NCBI GenBank assembly: GCA_020025715.1
Contig: JAHHRQ010000018.1
Location: forward strand, 1 to 29,596
DNA: 29,596 bases
Direction of reading: 5' to 3'
Source of the DNA: Oscillospiraceae bacterium
GTDB taxonomy: Bacteria > Bacillota > Clostridia > Oscillospirales > Oscillospiraceae
Made by a program: the position numbers and the translations under genes. Below are positions 6,596 through 15,069 of the stretch, piece by piece. How positions within the stretch are numbered: position 1 is the first letter of the stretch; each line of letters starts with the position of its first letter. Under the pieces are notes generated by a model. The model had not been told where the DNA came from. It did no database searches and saw only the letters and a program-made list of their open reading frames with translations.

Positions 6596-8518
6596 TTAAA
6601 ATACTACCATCATAAACACGATAGTGATTGCCAGCGCCACAACAGCCCAGAGGGCATAGTCGTTTACAATACCGCTGTGCAGCTCGTGCATGAAGTTGAA
6701 ATAATGTCTCCAGTTGTGCTTGAAGCCCCAGAACATATCCTCGCCGCCGACCTGAGAGTATACGCTCTCTTCGCCGCCGAAGAAGGTATCGTACTTGGTG
6801 TCAACACACTGAGGTCTCTGCTCGCTGACTCTGTCATACTTTCCTGCAACTGCCACAATGGTAACGGCAAGCAGGGTAATAAGCATAAGGCAAAGCCATG
6901 CAACAGGACTCCAGCAGCCCACTTCAACAAAGGTGACAGCGGGAGCAACAGGAGGAGCAGCCATGACGCTTTCGGCGTAACCTGCACCCATCATGGCGTT
7001 AATATAATCGCCTACATGGAAAACAGCGCTTGCGGCGGGCTGGGTAAGGTAAGTGGTAACAAGCTGGGGGAAGAGGCCGGTCACAATGCACAGCACGGCA
7101 AAGATGCCCATAGCAAAGCGCATTCCGAAGGGAACTTCCTTGGTGTTCTCCAGTTCCTTGGGAAGCTGACCGAAGAATACGGACTGGCTCACCTTTACGA
7201 AAGAAGCAAGAGTGAGAACACTGGTAATAAGAGCAATAATGGTGACAAGCAGGAAACCGATGTTTCCGCTTTCAACAGCCTTCATGTAGGTTGCCTGATA
7301 AATGGACCACTTGGAGGCAAAGCCGTTAAAGGGAGGAATACCGGAAATGGAGGCCGCGCCTATAAGGAACAGCACCGTTGTATGGGGCATTTTCTTTGAA
7401 AGGCCGCCCAGTTTATTAAGGTCGGTAGTTCCGGTCTGCATAAGCACAGCGCCGGCAGCAAGGAACAGCAGGCCCTTGAATATGGTGTGGTTCATGGCGT
7501 GGTACAGTCCGGCAGACATGCCCATTGCGGTGCAAAGGCCGGCGGCTGTAAGTACATAGCCTATCTGTGAAATGGAGTGGAATGCAAGCAGGCGCTTGAA
7601 GTCATGCTGTGCAAGAGCCATGGTAACACAGACAAACATTGAAAGAGAGCCTACGAATACCAGCAGGAACTGGACAGGACCCAGACCCATGCTCTGGAAC
7701 AGGAAGTAGGAAATTCTGATTATTCCGTAAAGACCGGACTTTGTGAGAACGCCGGAAATAAGCACGGAAATAGATGCAGGAGCGGCACCGTGGGCGTCGG
7801 CTGCAAGGGGATGGAAAGGAACAACGAAGGATTTGGTTGCATAACCCACAAGCAGCAGAGCGTATGCAAGCTTTGTTGCAGTGTTCATGTTTCCGGGAAT
7901 CAGAGCTGAAAGCTGTGCAAAGTTCAGTGTATGAGTCTGGGCGTACAGCATAACTGTGCCGACCAGTATACAGGTTGAACCCATGCTTCCTACAATCAGG
8001 TACTTAAACGCAGCTTCGAGAGCACCGTTTGCCTTGTTTCTGAAAGCAGTAAGGGCAACGGCTGCAAAGGTGAGGATTTCAACCATGATGAACATGTTGA
8101 ACAGGTCACCGGAAAGAACCAGACCCATAACACCGCCGGAGAGCATAAGGAAGAGGGTGTAATACTCTCTCACATTGTCGTCGTGCTCCATGTATCTGAA
8201 GGAGTAGATACATGCAACGAACACAGCCATTGCAACCAGCAGTCCGAAGAAGAGGCTCAATGCGTCAACTTCGAGAGAAATTCCTATTGCGTATCCGCCG
8301 ACAGGAGTTCTGTTGCCCATCCAGTAGGCGATTATCTCTCCGTTTACCATTACTCTCTTTATAAGGGAGCAGAGCATAACGAGAGGCGCTGAAACAGCGA
8401 AGAAAGCAATTACCTTTCTGACGGTCTTATTGCCGCCGAACATAACGATAAGAAACGCTCCGAGGAAGAAGGACATTATGGACATTACGGGTAAATGCTG
8501 ATACATAGCTACACTCAT
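6596..8518 (-). CDS. mbhH: MrpD/NuoM-type antiporter subunit (MbhH) with C-terminal MbhI-like extension
   Basis: The 640-residue product has the 14-helix antiporter core over about residues 1-500. Key ion-path residues are Glu147 in GDLFNMFIMVEIL, Lys229 in LLVGYATKS and Lys260 in SGVLTKSGLYG, with the signature FHPLAADAHGAAP at about 235-247. Beyond about 500 it has roughly 140 extra residues: a membrane segment at about 537-557, a hydrophilic and amphipathic stretch (about 560-618) and a final membrane segment (about 620-640). This TM-amphipathic-TM plan resembles the separate MbhI subunit, for which no gene is present. Its start overlaps the MrpC stop by four bases (ATGA). Confidence 0.92.
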   Translation of the reverse strand: MSVAMYQHLPVMSIMSFFLGAFLIVMFGGNKTVRKVIAFFAVSAPLVMLCSLIKRVMVNGEIIAYWMGNRTPVGGYAIGISLEVDALSLFFGLLVAMAVFVACIYSFRYMEHDDNVREYYTLFLMLSGGVMGLVLSGDLFNMFIMVEILTFAAVALTAFRNKANGALEAAFKYLIVGSMGSTCILVGTVMLYAQTHTLNFAQLSALIPGNMNTATKLAYALLLVGYATKSFVVPFHPLAADAHGAAPASISVLISGVLTKSGLYGIIRISYFLFQSMGLGPVQFLLVFVGSLSMFVCVTMALAQHDFKRLLAFHSISQIGYVLTAAGLCTAMGMSAGLYHAMNHTIFKGLLFLAAGAVLMQTGTTDLNKLGGLSKKMPHTTVLFLIGAASISGIPPFNGFASKWSIYQATYMKAVESGNIGFLLVTIIALITSVLTLASFVKVSQSVFFGQLPKELENTKEVPFGMRFAMGIFAVLCIVTGLFPQLVTTYLTQPAASAVFHVGDYINAMMGAGYAESVMAAPPVAPAVTFVEVGCWSPVAWLCLMLITLLAVTIVAVAGKYDRVSEQRPQCVDTKYDTFFGGEESVYSQVGGEDMFWGFKHNWRHYFNFMHELHSGIVNDYALWAVVALAITIVFMMVVF

Positions 8519-8865
8519 CCTCTAAGCCTCCTTATCTCTCTTGTGTCGATAGTACCGTAGGATTCCTCAATTTTGATTACAAGAGAGAGGGACATTGCGG
8601 TAACGCAGGCACCGATAACTATACTTGTAAGAGTAAGAGCCTGGGGAATAGGGTCAACAAAGAATGTTGAGGGAGTAAGCTCATTCCATGTGAAAATAGG
8701 AGCAGTTCCGCCGGGCTTAAAGCCTATGCTTACTATTAAAAGGTTCACTCCATAGTCGGTAATGCCAAGACCCATAACGGTCTTAATAAGGTTGTGTTTT
8801 ACAATAATGGTGTAGAAGCCGAGAACCATCAGGAAAAAGGCTACAAAATAATTAAGCATCATCAT
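8515..8865 (-). CDS. mbhG: MrpC/NuoK-type subunit (MbhG)
   Basis: The product is a small NuoK-like protein with three membrane helices (about 116 residues). ATG at 8865 was chosen over the upstream GTG at 8874 because GAGGTG lies 6 bases before it, while the GTG overlaps that RBS. Family traits are the conserved hydrophobic segments, the DPIPQALTLTSIVIG stretch and a short basic tail. It belongs to the ion-translocating Mrp module. It starts 10 bases after the MrpB-like gene and overlaps the MrpD-like gene by ATGA. Confidence 0.9.
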   Translation of the reverse strand: MMMLNYFVAFFLMVLGFYTIIVKHNLIKTVMGLGITDYGVNLLIVSIGFKPGGTAPIFTWNELTPSTFFVDPIPQALTLTSIVIGACVTAMSLSLVIKIEESYGTIDTREIRRLRG

Positions 8866-8875
8866 ATTGTTCACC

Positions 8876-9340
8876 TCATTCCTGGAAGTCTATATCCTGA
8901 GCCAAAAGCAGACTCAGCATAGACAGAACCAGAGCTGTAACACCGGTCAAAACGTTAAGACCGACAGCTTCATCCATAAGGGAAATAGTGCCGGAAGAAA
9001 TAAGGTCGCCCACATTGCCGTTCATGTAGAGCACATTCTGGCAGAAGTTTGCGCCCGCGCATACACCGACAAAGGCCAGCGCTATGTACATGGTAACAGC
9101 AAATCCCTCAACTCTTCGCATAAGGGTGGGGTGCATGACCCCTTCTGTTATCTCATATCCGTGTCCGAGGTATATAAGCACTATTGCAGCAACCATAAGC
9201 ACGCCGCCCTGGAAGCCGCCGCCGGGGGAAAGATGGCCGTGGAGGATAACGTAAAAGATGTATACCAGAGCCAGAGGAAGGATCATATCACAGCCGCAGC
9301 GCTGGATAATTCTTCTGACATGAATATTTTCATTTTTCAT
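8876..9340 (-). CDS. mbhF: MrpB-type subunit (MbhF)
   Basis: The start at 9340 is supported by GGAGG about 9 bases upstream; the longer frame from 9394 lies inside the preceding gene. The 154-residue product has four hydrophobic segments and the MnhB/MrpB signature HGHLSPGGGFQGG. It is a membrane subunit of the Na+/H+ antiporter-like arm. It overlaps the MbhE-like gene by 11 bases. Confidence 0.9.
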   Translation of the reverse strand: MKNENIHVRRIIQRCGCDMILPLALVYIFYVILHGHLSPGGGFQGGVLMVAAIVLIYLGHGYEITEGVMHPTLMRRVEGFAVTMYIALAFVGVCAGANFCQNVLYMNGNVGDLISSGTISLMDEAVGLNVLTGVTALVLSMLSLLLAQDIDFQE

Positions 9341-9695
9341 TATTCTCTTCCTCCTTTTTCTTATCATCTTTATTAAAGAGAATAACGGTAGCACCGGCGA
9401 CAGCGGTTATAAGGATAAATGCTTCGCCCATGGTATCGTAGCCTCTGAAGTCGAAAACGATTGAAGTAACATCGTTTACGGCGTGAGTTTTTGCAAGGTT
9501 CTGCTGGACGATAGCACCGGCGGCACCGTCAACCTCGGTGTCGTCATAGCTTTCCGGGTCCTGATACAGGTCATAAACAGAAACAGGAGCTTCGTCACCG
9601 GAATAGGTATAAGGCATATTCGTCATTGTAACGGAAGCATAGATACCTGCCACAAGGAAAATACCGAGGCAGATCCAAGTGAGAGTTTTCTTCAT
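9330..9695 (-). CDS. mbhE: MbhE-like subunit (MrpA C-terminal/MrpB N-terminal type)
   Basis: The 121-residue product has an N-terminal membrane segment, a hydrophilic acidic middle and the conserved block VTSIVFDFRGYDTMGE before a second membrane segment, ending in a charged Lys/Glu/Asn tail. This block is the hallmark of MbhE, equivalent to part of MrpA in true Mrp antiporters. Coupled through ATGA to the gene before it. Confidence 0.85.
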   Translation of the reverse strand: MKKTLTWICLGIFLVAGIYASVTMTNMPYTYSGDEAPVSVYDLYQDPESYDDTEVDGAAGAIVQQNLAKTHAVNDVTSIVFDFRGYDTMGEAFILITAVAGATVILFNKDDKKKEEENNEK

Positions 9696-9946
9696 TTATC
9701 GTCGCCTCCTCTGATCTTTTTGAGAGCAACAATGAATATCAGCGGGCTGAGGGCAGCACCCACAGCAGCCTCGGAAATTGCAACGTCGGGAGCGTGCAGA
9801 AGCAAGAACTCTGCCGCCGCGAAAACGCCTGTAAGGCCGAGGGCAATGACAGATGACAGCAGCTTTTCAAAATGGCATGCCATAACAGCTGAAACCACCA
9901 GACCCGTAAGTATAAGTACGTTCAGGATAACTATAAGATTACTCAT
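9692..9946 (-). CDS. mbhD: MbhD-like subunit (DUF4040)
   Basis: An 84-residue membrane protein with two to three helices and the DUF4040/MbhD pattern LLLHAPDVAISEAAVGAALSP. It corresponds to an inner segment of MrpA. It overlaps MrpG by 8 bases and MbhE by 4 bases, fitting the archaeal mbhC-D-E gene order. Confidence 0.88.
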   Translation of the reverse strand: MSNLIVILNVLILTGLVVSAVMACHFEKLLSSVIALGLTGVFAAAEFLLLHAPDVAISEAAVGAALSPLIFIVALKKIRGGDDK

Positions 9947-10286
9947 CGAAATCCCTCCTCAAATCATCGACTTCCATCTCCTTTTCAGGACGGATTCCGT
10001 GCTGATAAGCACCCTTTGCGATAGCGTGAGCACCCACAGGGTTTGTAATAAAGATAAGACCTGCTATTACAACCACCTTAACCGCAGTAGCCGGGTGATG
10101 CATAACAAATATTGCATACAGAAGCGCGCCTGCGCACACACCGAGGACACCTGCGGTGGTTATGCAGGTACTTGCCTGCATACGGCAGTAGGTGTCGGGC
10201 ATTTTGATTATACCGATAACACCGGCAAGGGCGAAGAATGCGCCCAAAGCAATAAAAATATCAATTATTATTCTCAGAGCTGTCAT
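9939..10286 (-). CDS. mbhC: MrpG-type subunit (MbhC)
   Basis: The ATG at 10286 was preferred to one at 10313 because GGAAGGTGGG lies about 9 bases upstream and the protein then begins near its first helix. The 115-residue product has three membrane helices and the MnhG/MrpG pattern GVIGIIKMPDTYCRMQA. It overlaps MrpF by 26 bases. Confidence 0.88.
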   Translation of the reverse strand: MTALRIIIDIFIALGAFFALAGVIGIIKMPDTYCRMQASTCITTAGVLGVCAGALLYAIFVMHHPATAVKVVVIAGLIFITNPVGAHAIAKGAYQHGIRPEKEMEVDDLRRDFDE

Positions 10287-10551
10287 GCTTCTTAACCCAC
10301 CTTCCTTTATCAAGATAACGACCTACAAGCATAGTGTTTATAATGCCGAGCATTGCGCTTATGATAGAAACATCAAGGTATATTCCTCTTCCGCTGTACA
10401 GGGAGAAGAGAACCATGGCGCAGGAGAGCATAATATCCGCCGCATCGGTTGCAACGATACGGTCAGCAGCAGTAGGTCCTTTTATGAACCGATACAGGTT
10501 CACAATGGCAAACGACGCAAACAAAATAGCAAAAATCAGAAACTCTATCAT
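10261..10551 (-). CDS. mbhB: MrpF-type subunit (MbhB)
   Basis: The ATG at 10551 was chosen because AGGAGG lies 8 bases upstream and the codon overlaps the MrpE stop (ATGA); nearby upstream ATGs are too close to, or before, that RBS. The 96-residue product has three helices and the MrpF pattern RFIKGPTAADRIVATDA. Confidence 0.9.
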   Translation of the reverse strand: MIEFLIFAILFASFAIVNLYRFIKGPTAADRIVATDAADIMLSCAMVLFSLYSGRGIYLDVSIISAMLGIINTMLVGRYLDKGRWVKKHDSSENNN

Positions 10552-11084
10552 GGCCATATCCTCCTGATCCACTTTTCCATAACGCCCTTAATTTCGTCTC
10601 CGGCTTCCTTGCCGCTGGGCTTTGTGACGTCTATCCAGTGGACATAGAAATAATTCTGACCGTTTTCCTCGGTTATCTCCATGGTGATAGTACCGGGAGT
10701 AAGGGTTATGGAGTTTGCAAGGTTTGCAAGGCCGTAGTCGGATTTAAGCTCTACGGGAACTTTAACAATGCCGGGGTTGACTTTTTTGCAGCCGCCGTAG
10801 CAGCGCTTTGCCATATCCCAGTTGGCCTTGAAAAGTTCAATCATAAAAATAACGAAGCTGTAAAACAGTGAGATGAATACTTTGGACGGGCCGCCGAATG
10901 CAGTTCCGTCATTGTGAACAAAAAAGCGGGCTGAAAACAGTGCAACTGCTACACATACTATTGCTCCGGCCACAAGCTCCTGAGGCTCAGTGCTCCAGGT
11001 GAGTAAAATCCAGAACAGGTATGAAATGCCGAATGTGACCAAAAACGACGGGAATTTAGTCTTCTTCATTTTTTGATTTTGCAA
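10548..11084 (-). CDS. mbhA: MrpE-type subunit (MbhA), probably with a TTG start
   Basis: The product (about 178 residues) has N-terminal membrane helices followed by a cytoplasmic domain with LANSITLTPGTITMEI, typical of MnhE/MrpE. AAGGAGAGG lies 7 bases before an in-frame TTG at 11084 and 22 bases before the first nearby ATG (11069), so TTG is the better supported start; ATG at 11114 would come before this RBS. It is the first gene of the Mrp-like block, after a 56-base gap from hypA that contains a hairpin. Confidence 0.85.
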   Translation of the reverse strand: MQNQKMKKTKFPSFLVTFGISYLFWILLTWSTEPQELVAGAIVCVAVALFSARFFVHNDGTAFGGPSKVFISLFYSFVIFMIELFKANWDMAKRCYGGCKKVNPGIVKVPVELKSDYGLANLANSITLTPGTITMEITEENGQNYFYVHWIDVTKPSGKEAGDEIKGVMEKWIRRIWP

Positions 11085-11104
11085 GAGTAAACCTCTCCTT
11101 TCCT

Positions 11105-11137
11105 GAGACGGCAATTAACCGGACCGCCTCGTTTTTT
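11105..11137. other. Hairpin between hypA and the Mrp block
   Basis: GAGACGG (11105-11111) pairs with CCGCCTC (11124-11130), with one G-T wobble and a 12-base loop. The T-run (11132-11137) lies on the plus-strand side, so for minus-strand transcription this is not a terminator. The minus-strand RNA hairpin ends close to the mrpE RBS and could mark an RNA processing or stability point between the hydrogenase and Mrp halves. Confidence 0.4.
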
Positions 11138-11140
11138 ATG

Positions 11141-11482
11141 CTATTCTACCTTTAGTTGTTCGACAAAGAATTCCCGGCCTGAAACCATTTTTATTCCGTA
11201 GCCTCCGCACTTCGGGCAGCTGGCTTTACTTCTGTCAACAGGCCCTTCGTATCCACAGTCGGGACATTTAAAGCTTCCGGGGATAACGCTCATGGTAAGC
11301 TTTGCTTTTTCGGCGGGAGTGCCGGCTGCTGCAACAGGGAAAAACTCCCTTATGCACTGGCACACTATTCCCGAATACTCTCCTACCTTGAGTTCTATCT
11401 CAAGCACCCTTTTAAAGCCTTTGTCCTTCGCCTCGGAATTTACAATGTCGATAATTCCTTCGCATAATGCCAGTTCGTGCAT
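11141..11482 (-). CDS. hypA: HypA, nickel delivery protein for hydrogenase maturation
   Basis: The 113-residue product begins MHE, whose His2 binds nickel, and has the zinc site CPDCG...CPKCGG at about residues 73-92. Length is normal. HypA normally works with the GTPase HypB to insert Ni into the large subunit; no hypB is present in the window. The gene lies between the large-subunit gene (3-base gap) and the Mrp block, rather than with hypCDEF, and its RBS is weak, suggesting coupling to the upstream stop. Confidence 0.95.
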   Translation of the reverse strand: MHELALCEGIIDIVNSEAKDKGFKRVLEIELKVGEYSGIVCQCIREFFPVAAAGTPAEKAKLTMSVIPGSFKCPDCGYEGPVDRSKASCPKCGGYGIKMVSGREFFVEQLKVE

Positions 11483-11485
11483 ATT

Positions 11486-12568
11486 TTATCTGTCCAAACA
11501 GCTGAAGCAGGGGTCAATGCTGGCGATAATCAATCCGGCGTCTGCAACAGTGTTTCCTCTCAGCATAAAGGGAACGGTGGGAGTATTCTTAAAGCTGGGG
11601 ACATGGATACTCACACGGTGGTTTTCAAACTTGTTTGCACCCACAACCATGTGGCTCAGCTGGCCTCTGGGAGCCTCATGGCGGGCAACCATCTGGCCTT
11701 CCTTGATTTTAACAAGCTTGTTGCCGTTGTTTATGGGGCCTTCGGGCAGATTTTCAAGTGCCTGCTTAATAATCTTAATGCTCTCCACACACTCCAGTGC
11801 TCTTACAACAACTCTTGCGAATACATCGCAGCTGTCGCACACGGGAACGTCAAAATCAAAGTCATCGTAGGAGGAATAGGGAGAATCACGTCTCACATCT
11901 ATATCCACACCTGACGCTCTGGCGTGAGGGCCGACGGCACCCATGCGGATTGCATCGGCAGTAGGCAGAACGCCGACACCCTTTGTACGCATGGCAATGG
12001 TTTTATCGGTGAGAACTATCTCCACCATTCTGTTTAAGGATTCCAGAAGCTTGTCGCAGTCTGAAATTATATCTTTTCTAAGCTCATCGCTTATATCACG
12101 TCTTGCGCCGCCTATGGTAACCATGGCGTAGTTTACGCGGTTGCCGCTGAGGCGCTCTAAAAGGCTCATAACCAGCTCTCTTACATCCCAGATGTGCATG
12201 AACATGCTGTCATGGCCTATGATGTGGCAGGCGATACCCATCCACAGCATGTGGGAGTGAAGTCTTTCAAGCTCGGCAGTAATAACTCTTATATACTGGC
12301 CGCGCTTGGGAACCTCAATCTGGTTTATGCCCTCAACGCACATTGCATAGGTAAAGGCATGGGAGTGAGAGCAGATACCGCACACGCGCTCCACCAGAAC
12401 AAGAGTCTGGATAGCGTTGCGCTCCGTTGCCAATTTTTCAATACCGCGGTGGTTATATCCTACAAAAACCTCCGCATCCTTAATCATTTCTCCCTCGGTA
12501 TAGAGCTTTGCGTGAATAGGCTCTTCAAGGGCGGGATGGTAAGGTCCCACAGGTACGATATAGCTCAT
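11486..12568 (-). CDS. mbhL: [NiFe] hydrogenase catalytic large subunit, group 4 (MbhL-like)
   Basis: The 360-residue product has both NiFe-binding motifs: N-terminal RVCGICSHSH with Cys63 and Cys66, and C-terminal DPCFSCLDR with Cys354 and Cys357. The chain ends three residues after the last Cys, so there is no C-terminal peptide for a maturation protease to remove; this is known for some group 4 enzymes such as CooH and EchE. Having all four cysteines rules out the Mbx/Mbs-type ferredoxin:polysulfide reductase relatives, which lack intact motifs. The size is closer to EchE/CooH than to archaeal MbhL. AGGAGG lies 6 bases upstream of ATG, and the gap to the NuoC-like gene is one base. Confidence 0.96.
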   Translation of the reverse strand: MSYIVPVGPYHPALEEPIHAKLYTEGEMIKDAEVFVGYNHRGIEKLATERNAIQTLVLVERVCGICSHSHAFTYAMCVEGINQIEVPKRGQYIRVITAELERLHSHMLWMGIACHIIGHDSMFMHIWDVRELVMSLLERLSGNRVNYAMVTIGGARRDISDELRKDIISDCDKLLESLNRMVEIVLTDKTIAMRTKGVGVLPTADAIRMGAVGPHARASGVDIDVRRDSPYSSYDDFDFDVPVCDSCDVFARVVVRALECVESIKIIKQALENLPEGPINNGNKLVKIKEGQMVARHEAPRGQLSHMVVGANKFENHRVSIHVPSFKNTPTVPFMLRGNTVADAGLIIASIDPCFSCLDR

Positions 12569-12569
12569 C

Positions 12570-12965
12570 TTATACCTCCTCCTTTATGTTCTTTTTCCTG
12601 AGTTCTGCAAGGGGCATAACCATTATCTGGCCCTTTCCCTGAGTTTCAAGCATATCCTCAGGCAGGAAGAGACGCTGTGAAACGTCCAGTCCCTCAAATG
12701 TGATACCGAAAAGCTCGTTGAGCTCTCTTTCAGGCCATGTGGCTGCGGTATCATAAATTTCTCCTATGGACGGAAATTCTGTTTCACCGATAACATGATA
12801 TGATTCAACCGCCGGATCAACGGCGTAATCCCATGAAACATCCATCTGGTTTTCATTGTTGATGAAAGCGTGAATCATCAGCAATGCCCTTCCATCCTTC
12901 TTCATCCGTTCAGCAGTAGGCACGATCTGGTCTTTCTCAATGACGATCTTCTTGTACTCCTGCAT
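12570..12965 (-). CDS. mbhK: NuoC-type 30 kDa subunit (MbhK-like)
   Basis: The 131-residue hydrophilic product has the complex I 30-kDa signature TWPERELNELFGITFEG at about residues 76-92. It has no cofactor motif; in complex I-like enzymes this subunit packs against the large subunit and the cluster-bearing subunits. The shared operon with the large subunit supports an MbhK or EchD role. GAGG lies about 8 bases upstream of ATG at 12965; another ATG four bases upstream is out of frame. Confidence 0.9.
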   Translation of the reverse strand: MQEYKKIVIEKDQIVPTAERMKKDGRALLMIHAFINNENQMDVSWDYAVDPAVESYHVIGETEFPSIGEIYDTAATWPERELNELFGITFEGLDVSQRLFLPEDMLETQGKGQIMVMPLAELRKKNIKEEV

Positions 12966-12999
12966 TCATTTCACCTCTCTATGCTGTATAATAAATTAT

Positions 13000-13998
13000 T
13001 TAACAAATTCTCGGAAGCTGCGCTCCCGTGAGTTTCTGAAGTATTCTGCCCCCGCCCAAAGCTGTTTTCATGGTGAGCTTTCCGGGGTATCTGGCGGTAA
13101 CATGGCCTATAAGGGCTGCATTTTCGCCCTCGGGGAACTGACGCATGGCATTTAAAACCTCGTCTGCCTTATCGGAGGGTACTACTGCAATAAGTTTTCC
13201 CTCGTTTGCACAGTAAAGGGGGTCGAGTCCCAGCATGTCACATGCTGCCGTTACGGCAGGGGCAACAGGGATAAGGCCCTCTTCTATTTCTATTCCAAGC
13301 TCGCTGCCCTCAATGAATTCATTAAGAGTAGTGGCAAGGCCGCCTCTTGTGGGGTCTCTCAAAACTCTCACACCTGCGTTAAGGGAGAGAATTTTGTCTG
13401 TCATATGGTTAAGGGCTGCACAGTCGGACTTTATATCTCCCTCCATCATGCCGCTTCTTGAAAGCATAACGGCTGTACCGTGGTCACCCACAGTGCCGGA
13501 GACTATAACTGCATCGCCCTCTTTAATATTCTTGGGGCTTAAACCGGGGTATTTCAGAATACCGATACCGGCGGTATTTATATAAATGCCGTCGCCCCGG
13601 CCTTTTTCCACAACCTTGGTATCGCCTGTTACAACCTGAACTCCCGCATGGTCTGCGGCTTTTCTTATAGAGGCGATTATTTTTTCAAGGTCGGAGACTT
13701 TAAACCCTTCCTCGATTATAAATGCACAGCTGAGATATTTTGGAATTCCGCCGCACATTGAAACATCATTGACTGTTCCGCAGACGGAAAGCTTTCCTAT
13801 ATCTCCTCCGGGGAAAAACAGGGGATTTACCACAAAGCTGTCGGTGGAAAAGCAGAGCTTTTCGCCGCCGTCTAAAACAGCGCCGTCCCCCAGCTCATGG
13901 AGTGCCGGATTATCCCATGCGGGAACTATCATTTCTTCAATCAGGCGGGAAGTTTTTTTGCCTCCGCTGCCGTAATCCAATGTAATTATCTCTTCCAT
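13000..13998 (-). CDS. hypE: HypE, carbamoyl dehydratase of NiFe cofactor assembly
   Basis: The 332-residue AIR-synthase/PurM-like protein has the ATP-binding glycine-rich start LDYGSGGKKT, VVTGDTKVVEKG and DPTRGGLATTLNE. It ends in PRIC, whose C-terminal Cys accepts the carbamoyl group from HypF and is dehydrated to the thiocyanate that yields the CN ligands. ATG directly follows the hypD stop with no gap, so the two are coupled. Confidence 0.97.
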   Translation of the reverse strand: MEEIITLDYGSGGKKTSRLIEEMIVPAWDNPALHELGDGAVLDGGEKLCFSTDSFVVNPLFFPGGDIGKLSVCGTVNDVSMCGGIPKYLSCAFIIEEGFKVSDLEKIIASIRKAADHAGVQVVTGDTKVVEKGRGDGIYINTAGIGILKYPGLSPKNIKEGDAVIVSGTVGDHGTAVMLSRSGMMEGDIKSDCAALNHMTDKILSLNAGVRVLRDPTRGGLATTLNEFIEGSELGIEIEEGLIPVAPAVTAACDMLGLDPLYCANEGKLIAVVPSDKADEVLNAMRQFPEGENAALIGHVTARYPGKLTMKTALGGGRILQKLTGAQLPRIC

Positions 13999-15069
13999 TT
14001 ATACTCCTTGATACTTATATGAAGCGGCACATGCGCCCTCTGATGACACCATGCATGGTCCCACCGGATCTTCCGGTGTGCAGCGCTTGCCGAATAAGGG
14101 GCAGTCGCACGGGCTTAAACGGCCTGTTATGACCTCGCCGCAGCGGCAGGCTGTGGGTTTCGGCTTTGAGGGGGTAAGGTTAAAGCGCTTCTCCGCGTCA
14201 AACCTGCTCAGCTCCTCTTTAAAGCCAAGACCGCTCATGGGGATAAGCCCCAGACCTCTCCATATATCGTCTCTTCTTACAAAACATTGATCTATCATTT
14301 TCTGAGCCAGAACATTGCCCTCTTTTGACACTGCCCGCTCATATTCATTCTGAACTCTGGGTCTGCCATCTGCTATCTGTCTTAAAAGCAGGTAAACCGA
14401 TAAAAGTATATCCTCCGGCTCAAAGCCGCTTATAACGGCGGGAATTTTAAGCTCCTCCGGCAGAAAGCGGAAGCCTTCCTCCCCTATTATGCTGCCTACA
14501 TGGCCGGGGCACAGGAAGCCCTGCACGTTAAAGCTCTCCATACCTGTCAGTGCTCTCAGCGCAGGTTCTACCGTTTTAAGCATTGAGTAAACGGAGAAGT
14601 TTTTAACCCCCCGCTCCTTTGCCGTAAGCACGGCGGCGGCAGTTCCGGGAGCAGTGGTTTCAAAGCCTACGCCAAGGAAAACCACCTCTTTATCGGGGTT
14701 TTTCTCCGCATATTCCACCGCATCCACAGGAGAATAAACTATCTGGATTTTAGCCCCCAGCGCTCTCCGTCTCTGGAGACTGTCACCGGGTACGGTGCCG
14801 GGAACTCTCACCATGTCTCCGTATGTGGCGATGACCACATTAGGCTCCATGGAAAGCTCCAGAATTTTGTCTATCACCTCTCCGGGAGTTACGCACACCG
14901 GACAGCCCGGGCCGCTGAGAAGCTTTATATTCTTCGGCAGAATGGATTTAATGCCGGATTTTGCGATAGCCATTGTATGGGTACCGCAGACCTCCATTAA
15001 ATTTACATCCCCCAGAGGCAGCGCCTCCATAGCTTTAAGAAGCTTTTCCGTGCTCACTTCAGAGGACAT
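13999..15069 (-). CDS. hypD: HypD, Fe(CN)2CO scaffold protein
   Basis: The start at 15069 is supported by GGGGGAG 7 bases upstream; the frame extends further to 15102 inside hypC. The 356-residue product has MEVCGTHTMAI, GPGCPVCVTPGE and CPGHV, plus the C-terminal [4Fe-4S] cysteine set (TACRCGEV, PCDCPLFGKRC, GPCMVSSEGAC). With HypC it forms the complex on which the Fe(CN)2CO group is built. It overlaps hypC by 11 bases. Confidence 0.97.
   Translation of the reverse strand: MSSEVSTEKLLKAMEALPLGDVNLMEVCGTHTMAIAKSGIKSILPKNIKLLSGPGCPVCVTPGEVIDKILELSMEPNVVIATYGDMVRVPGTVPGDSLQRRRALGAKIQIVYSPVDAVEYAEKNPDKEVVFLGVGFETTAPGTAAAVLTAKERGVKNFSVYSMLKTVEPALRALTGMESFNVQGFLCPGHVGSIIGEEGFRFLPEELKIPAVISGFEPEDILLSVYLLLRQIADGRPRVQNEYERAVSKEGNVLAQKMIDQCFVRRDDIWRGLGLIPMSGLGFKEELSRFDAEKRFNLTPSKPKPTACRCGEVITGRLSPCDCPLFGKRCTPEDPVGPCMVSSEGACAASYKYQGV

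Noticed and set aside
6677..7399. 240-residue plus-strand ORF
   Set aside because: It is opposite the MrpD-like gene and has no RBS or recognisable motif.
11105..11137. Terminator splitting the hydrogenase and Mrp halves of the operon
   Set aside because: The T-run is on the wrong side for minus-strand transcription, so the hairpin should not stop the operon.
11486..12568. Idea that the complex is an Mbx/Mbs-type polysulfide reductase or a proton-pumping complex I relative without NiFe
   Set aside because: All four NiFe-ligating cysteines are intact and hyp genes are in the same operon.
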